Source: Chloroflexota bacterium
GTDB taxonomy: Bacteria > Chloroflexota > Dehalococcoidia > SM23-28-2 > RBG-16-64-32
DNA: 7,712 nt
Reading direction: 5' to 3'
Assembly: GCA_005882715.1 (NCBI GenBank)
Contig: VBEI01000141.1
Span: forward strand, 1-7,712
Part shown: positions 5,932-7,712 of the stretch, one piece after another
Layout of the letters: the number at the start of each line of letters is the position of its first letter
Numbering within the stretch: the first letter of the stretch is position 1
The notes under the pieces: generated by a model
What the model was told of the DNA's origin: nothing
The model's input: only the letters and a program-made list of their open reading frames with translations
Database searches by the model: none
Position numbers and translations under genes: made by a program

Positions 5932-5937
5932 GGTTCT

Positions 5938-5966
5938 ATGATAATCAGATTATCTGACAAAGACAA
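5938..5966 (-). promoter_or_regulatory. Promoter of the Phd-PIN toxin-antitoxin operon
   Basis: On the minus strand, TTGTCT (complement of 5961-5966, 4 of 6 to -35 consensus) and TATCAT (complement of 5938-5943, 5 of 6 to -10 consensus) are separated by exactly 17 bp. Only 6 nt lie between the -10 box and the antitoxin ATG. The normal start point would therefore fall at or next to the A of the start codon, giving a leaderless mRNA. Confidence 0.6.
5940..5957. promoter_or_regulatory. Overlapping palindromic operators of the Phd-PIN operon
   Basis: GATAATC-A-GATTATC (5940-5954) is a perfect 7+1+7 palindrome. Overlapping it, TCAGAT-T-ATCTGA (5945-5957) is a perfect 6+1+6 palindrome, with centres 4 bp apart. 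Together they cover most of the promoter spacer and part of the -10 box. This fits autorepression by the Phd-type antitoxin, which is known for the family and inferred here. Confidence 0.6.
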
Positions 5967-5971
5967 CTTGC

Positions 5972-6688
5972 CTACTTCGCCAGCTTCTCGACCCTACGCC
6001 GGAATGCCGCATGCGCCTTACCTTTGATCGGCCTACCGTGGCCGAAGCAAGCGATATCGAACTCGAGCGCTGCCAGCTTCCGGAAGCTCTCTTTCGCGCC
6101 CGCCGCATCCTCCGTGAACATTGCACCCAGGGCGCTGATAGGTGGGCCAAGACCAAAAATATTGCCCGCCGCGTCCCCCGCGAACAGGACGCCTCCGTTC
6201 TGAGGCCAGAGGAAGGCGAGGTGGCCAGCGGTGTGGCCCGGCGTATGGATCGCCTTAATTCCGCCGGCCGCAGGCACTTCGTCGCCATCGTTCGTTTCCT
6301 GCAGGGCGTCGACCGGTTGAAGCTTCGGCGTTACACGAGCCATCAGCGGGCCGAGGATCCGGCCGGCGAGAATCTCCCGGTTCGGCCCCGGCGCCGGCTT
6401 CTAGCCTCGGACGATGGCGGCATCCAACGGGTGGCTGTACGCCTTCGCGTTCGTCGCGCCCATCAGTTCGGCCAGCGATCCCGTATGGTCGGCGTGGTGA
6501 TGGGTGAGCAGGATGTGCTTAACCTCCTCCGCCTTGCGCCCCGCCTGGCTCGCCGCCTTCAAGATGATCTCCCGGTGTTTCGGCAGGCCGGTATCGATTA
6601 CAGTTACCTCTTCTTGCGCGATCACGTAGGCGCTCACGTACCCCATCCCGATCCGGTAGACATCCGGCAAAACGCGCTCGATAGCCAT
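5972..6688 (-). pseudogene. MBL-fold metallo-hydrolase interrupted by one in-frame amber codon
   Basis: Read through as one frame from the ATG at 6688, this is a full-length (238-codon) metallo-beta-lactamase-fold hydrolase with all usual metal ligands: HHHADH (H63, H65, D67, H68), H152 in TPGHTAGH, D172 in LFAGD, and H217 in FGHGRP. Codon 96 is TAG (6401-6403). The 19 codons between it and the next ATG (6343) are in the same frame and read naturally as KPAPGPNREILAGRILGPL. Relatives typically have 'VRGE-P-P' here, so GAG to TAG is the likely single change. As written, a 95-residue N-terminal piece and a 123-residue C-terminal piece would be made, each lacking part of the metal site. Glyoxalase II-like or other hydrolase activity was likely; the substrate is unknown. 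An ATG further up in the same frame (6883) would add a proline-rich stretch that looks non-coding. GGCGGGG before 6688 is a fair Shine-Dalgarno. Confidence 0.9.
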
Positions 6689-6753
6689 ACTCAAGCCCCG
6701 CCTTCTAGCCAACGCTCGCGCCGGCGAGTCCTCGTTCGCTGTCTTGACAAAGT

Positions 6754-6775
6754 GCAGAGGGTGCAACGCCTCTGC
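6754..6775. repeat. Hairpin GCAGAGG / CCTCTGC
   Basis: GCAGAGG (6754-6760), an 8-nt loop and CCTCTGC (6769-6775) form a perfect 7-bp stem. It lies next to the G6/C6 hairpin and may be part of the same dispersed element. No T tract follows on either strand. Confidence 0.5.
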
Positions 6776-6783
6776 CGGGGATC

Positions 6784-6802
6784 TGGGGGGTGTCCCCCCG
6801 GT
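6784..6802. repeat. GC-rich hairpin CTGGGGGG-TGT-CCCCCCGG
   Basis: Six G (6786-6791), a 3-nt loop and six C (6795-6800) form a tight stem, extended by a T-G wobble and a C-G pair to 8 bp. It lies between the amidohydrolase stop and the MBL start. Without a T tract it is not a standard intrinsic terminator. Confidence 0.55.
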
Positions 6803-6884
6803 AATACATGCCGAGGGCGGGCCGGGTGGGAAGAAAGACCTCTCGATCCCGGGAATGAGGAAGATACCCTCCCGAGGGGACACC
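6790..6884. repeat. Inverted-repeat element, possible REP- or MITE-like dispersed sequence
   Basis: GGTGTCCCCCCGG (6790-6802) is matched in inverted orientation by CCGAGGGGACACC (6872-6884): 12 of 13 bases pair, with 69 bp between. The interior includes the 8-bp palindrome TCCCGGGA (6847-6854) and CCCTC/GAGGG at 6867-6878. It has no coding potential I would support. The style, short non-coding and hairpin-rich with inverted arms, is that of a dispersed intergenic repeat, but copy number cannot be known from one window. Confidence 0.45.
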
Positions 6885-6956
6885 GCGGGGTGGTCGGCTT
6901 TCCGGGCGCCCGCCCGACGGACATAGATGTCTCATTCGCTTTCCATGCGCTGACGA

Positions 6957-7712
6957 TCATCCGCTCGACCGCCTTAGAAGCCGCCCCGCCCGCGCGACAG
7001 TCTGCTCACCGTGCTCAGCCGCGATCTCCCCATTGACGATGACATACTCGATGCCCGCCGGGTACTGTCGGGGCTCTTCATAGGTCGCGCGGTCGGCTAT
7101 CGTCTCCGGATCGAAGACCACGATGTCGGCGGCGAACCCCTCGCGCAACTCGCCCCGTTCCGCGAGCTTCATGCGGCGGGCCGGAAGCGAGGTCATCTTG
7201 CGCACCCCTTCCTCCAGTGAAAACAGGCGCTCCTCGCGGACGTAGGTACCGAGCACGCGCGGAAAGGTGCCGTAGAGACGGGGATGCGGTTTGCCGGTCG
7301 GCGATGGTATGCCATCCGACCCGATCATGCACAGCGGGTGGGCGAGGACCCGCCGCACGTCCGCCTCGTCCATCATGAAGAAGACCGCGACGGCGCTCGG
7401 GTCGGCCTCCAGCACTCGCTGCGCGGCTTCGTCCGGTGCCGCACCCAGCATTTCGGCGATCTGCGTGAGCGTCTTGCCCTCGAATTCCGGCTTGTCCCTG
7501 ACCGACGAGACGATCACGTTCTCGGGCCCGGCCTCGGGTCTGCGCGCCATCGCGGCCAGAATGGTGCTGCCGGCCGTGTATGGATAGGCGTCAAAGTTGA
7601 TATCGACGCCGGCCTCTCGCTCGTTCTCGATGAGCGCGATCGATTGCTCCGTCTTCCCCCAGTTCGCGCGGCCCGCCGCCTTGTGGTGCGAGATCTCGAG
7701 CGGCAGCCCAGC
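6957..7712 (-). CDS. N-acyl-D-amino-acid deacylase-type amidohydrolase, C-terminal part (5' end outside window)
   Basis: The frame is open to the window end; the visible 251 residues are the C-terminal half of a D-aminoacylase-type amidohydrolase, a TIM-barrel metal hydrolase that removes acyl groups from N-acyl-D-amino acids. Family marks in order are LEISHHKAAGRANWGKT (residues 5-21, with the conserved histidine), FDAYPYTAGST (40-50), MIGSDGIP (129-136, with catalytic Asp133), KPHPRLYGTFPRVLG (141-155), the S-x-PARRMKLAERGELREG transition (175-192) and the closing beta-sandwich ADIVVFDP (195-202). The ATG at 7550 is internal (MARR follows TAGSTILAA), so it should not be taken as the start. 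The zinc-binding cysteine and the early HxH region lie outside. The gene points toward the MBL pseudogene, 268 bp away. Substrate side chain is not predictable. Confidence 0.9.
   Translation of the reverse strand, partial: AGLPLEISHHKAAGRANWGKTEQSIALIENEREAGVDINFDAYPYTAGSTILAAMARRPEAGPENVIVSSVRDKPEFEGKTLTQIAEMLGAAPDEAAQRVLEADPSAVAVFFMMDEADVRRVLAHPLCMIGSDGIPSPTGKPHPRLYGTFPRVLGTYVREERLFSLEEGVRKMTSLPARRMKLAERGELREGFAADIVVFDPETIADRATYEEPRQYPAGIEYVIVNGEIAAEHGEQTVARAGRLLRRSSG

Noticed and set aside
6744..6749. Perfect TTGACA as a promoter -35 on the plus strand
   Set aside because: No -10-like hexamer occurs 15-19 bp downstream and no plus-strand gene follows.
6689..6883. N-terminal extension of the MBL protein from an ATG at 6883
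   Set aside because: The 65 added residues are proline-rich, low in family similarity and translate the hairpin/inverted-repeat region; the MBL fold starts at MAIERVLPDVYRI from 6688.
5950..7036. Long plus-strand open frames opposite the MBL gene (for example 6011-7036)
   Set aside because: They are arginine-rich antisense translations typical of GC-rich DNA; the minus-strand MBL frame explains the region with family motifs.
1..7712. CRISPR array, tRNA, rRNA, transposase or integrase
   Set aside because: No regularly spaced direct repeats, cloverleaf or mobile-element protein motifs were seen on either strand.

Overview
This is a 7.7 kb stretch of GC-rich bacterial chromosome, with no phage or transposase genes. 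It carries ordinary metabolic genes interrupted by two toxin-antitoxin pairs. The gene content includes a luciferase-like flavin/F420 oxidoreductase, a DUF385-type deazaflavin (F420) reductase, a D-aminoacylase-type amidohydrolase, an MBL hydrolase and an ECF41/SigJ-like sigma factor remnant. Together with possibly leaderless starts at both antitoxins, this suggests an uncultured F420-using lineage such as Chloroflexota or Actinomycetota. That placement is inference and weak, because no ribosomal or marker gene is present.

Layout. Bases 1-1571 (+): the C-terminal part of an LLM-class oxidoreductase, then mntA-hepT (14 bp overlap), then a 108-residue protein of unknown function that follows hepT after 3 bp. 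Bases 1572-1807: no gene. Bases 1808-2293 (-): a DUF1801/YdhG-like protein with a strong Shine-Dalgarno. Divergent from it at 2389 is the first ~46 codons of an ECF sigma factor, broken by a 2-base frameshift and then cut off. Bases 2667-4709 (+): a 680-residue membrane-anchored SPFH/band 7 (flotillin-like) protein. Its N-terminal half is built from modules with an exact 74-residue period.

Bases 4899-7712 all read on the minus strand. In transcription order they are: the C-terminal half of an N-acyl-D-amino-acid deacylase (cut by the window end); a 268-bp spacer with GC-rich hairpins and a 13-bp inverted repeat; an MBL-fold hydrolase with a single in-frame amber codon; a Phd/YefM antitoxin with its own promoter and overlapping palindromic operators; a VapC-like PIN toxin (13 bp overlap with the antitoxin); and a DUF385 F420-type reductase whose likely start overlaps the toxin stop (TAATG).

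How the parts relate. The two toxin-antitoxin modules are noticeably lower in GC (about 45-62% in sampled lines) than their neighbours (about 67-72%) and look like later insertions between metabolic genes. Each has a TATA-like box 6-10 nt before the antitoxin start codon and no Shine-Dalgarno. There are two decaying genes, the sigma remnant and the amber-interrupted MBL gene. I see no clearly new multi-gene system. The most interesting items are the 74-residue modular flotillin, the third gene coupled to mntA-hepT, the single-lesion MBL gene, and the operator of the Phd-PIN pair.
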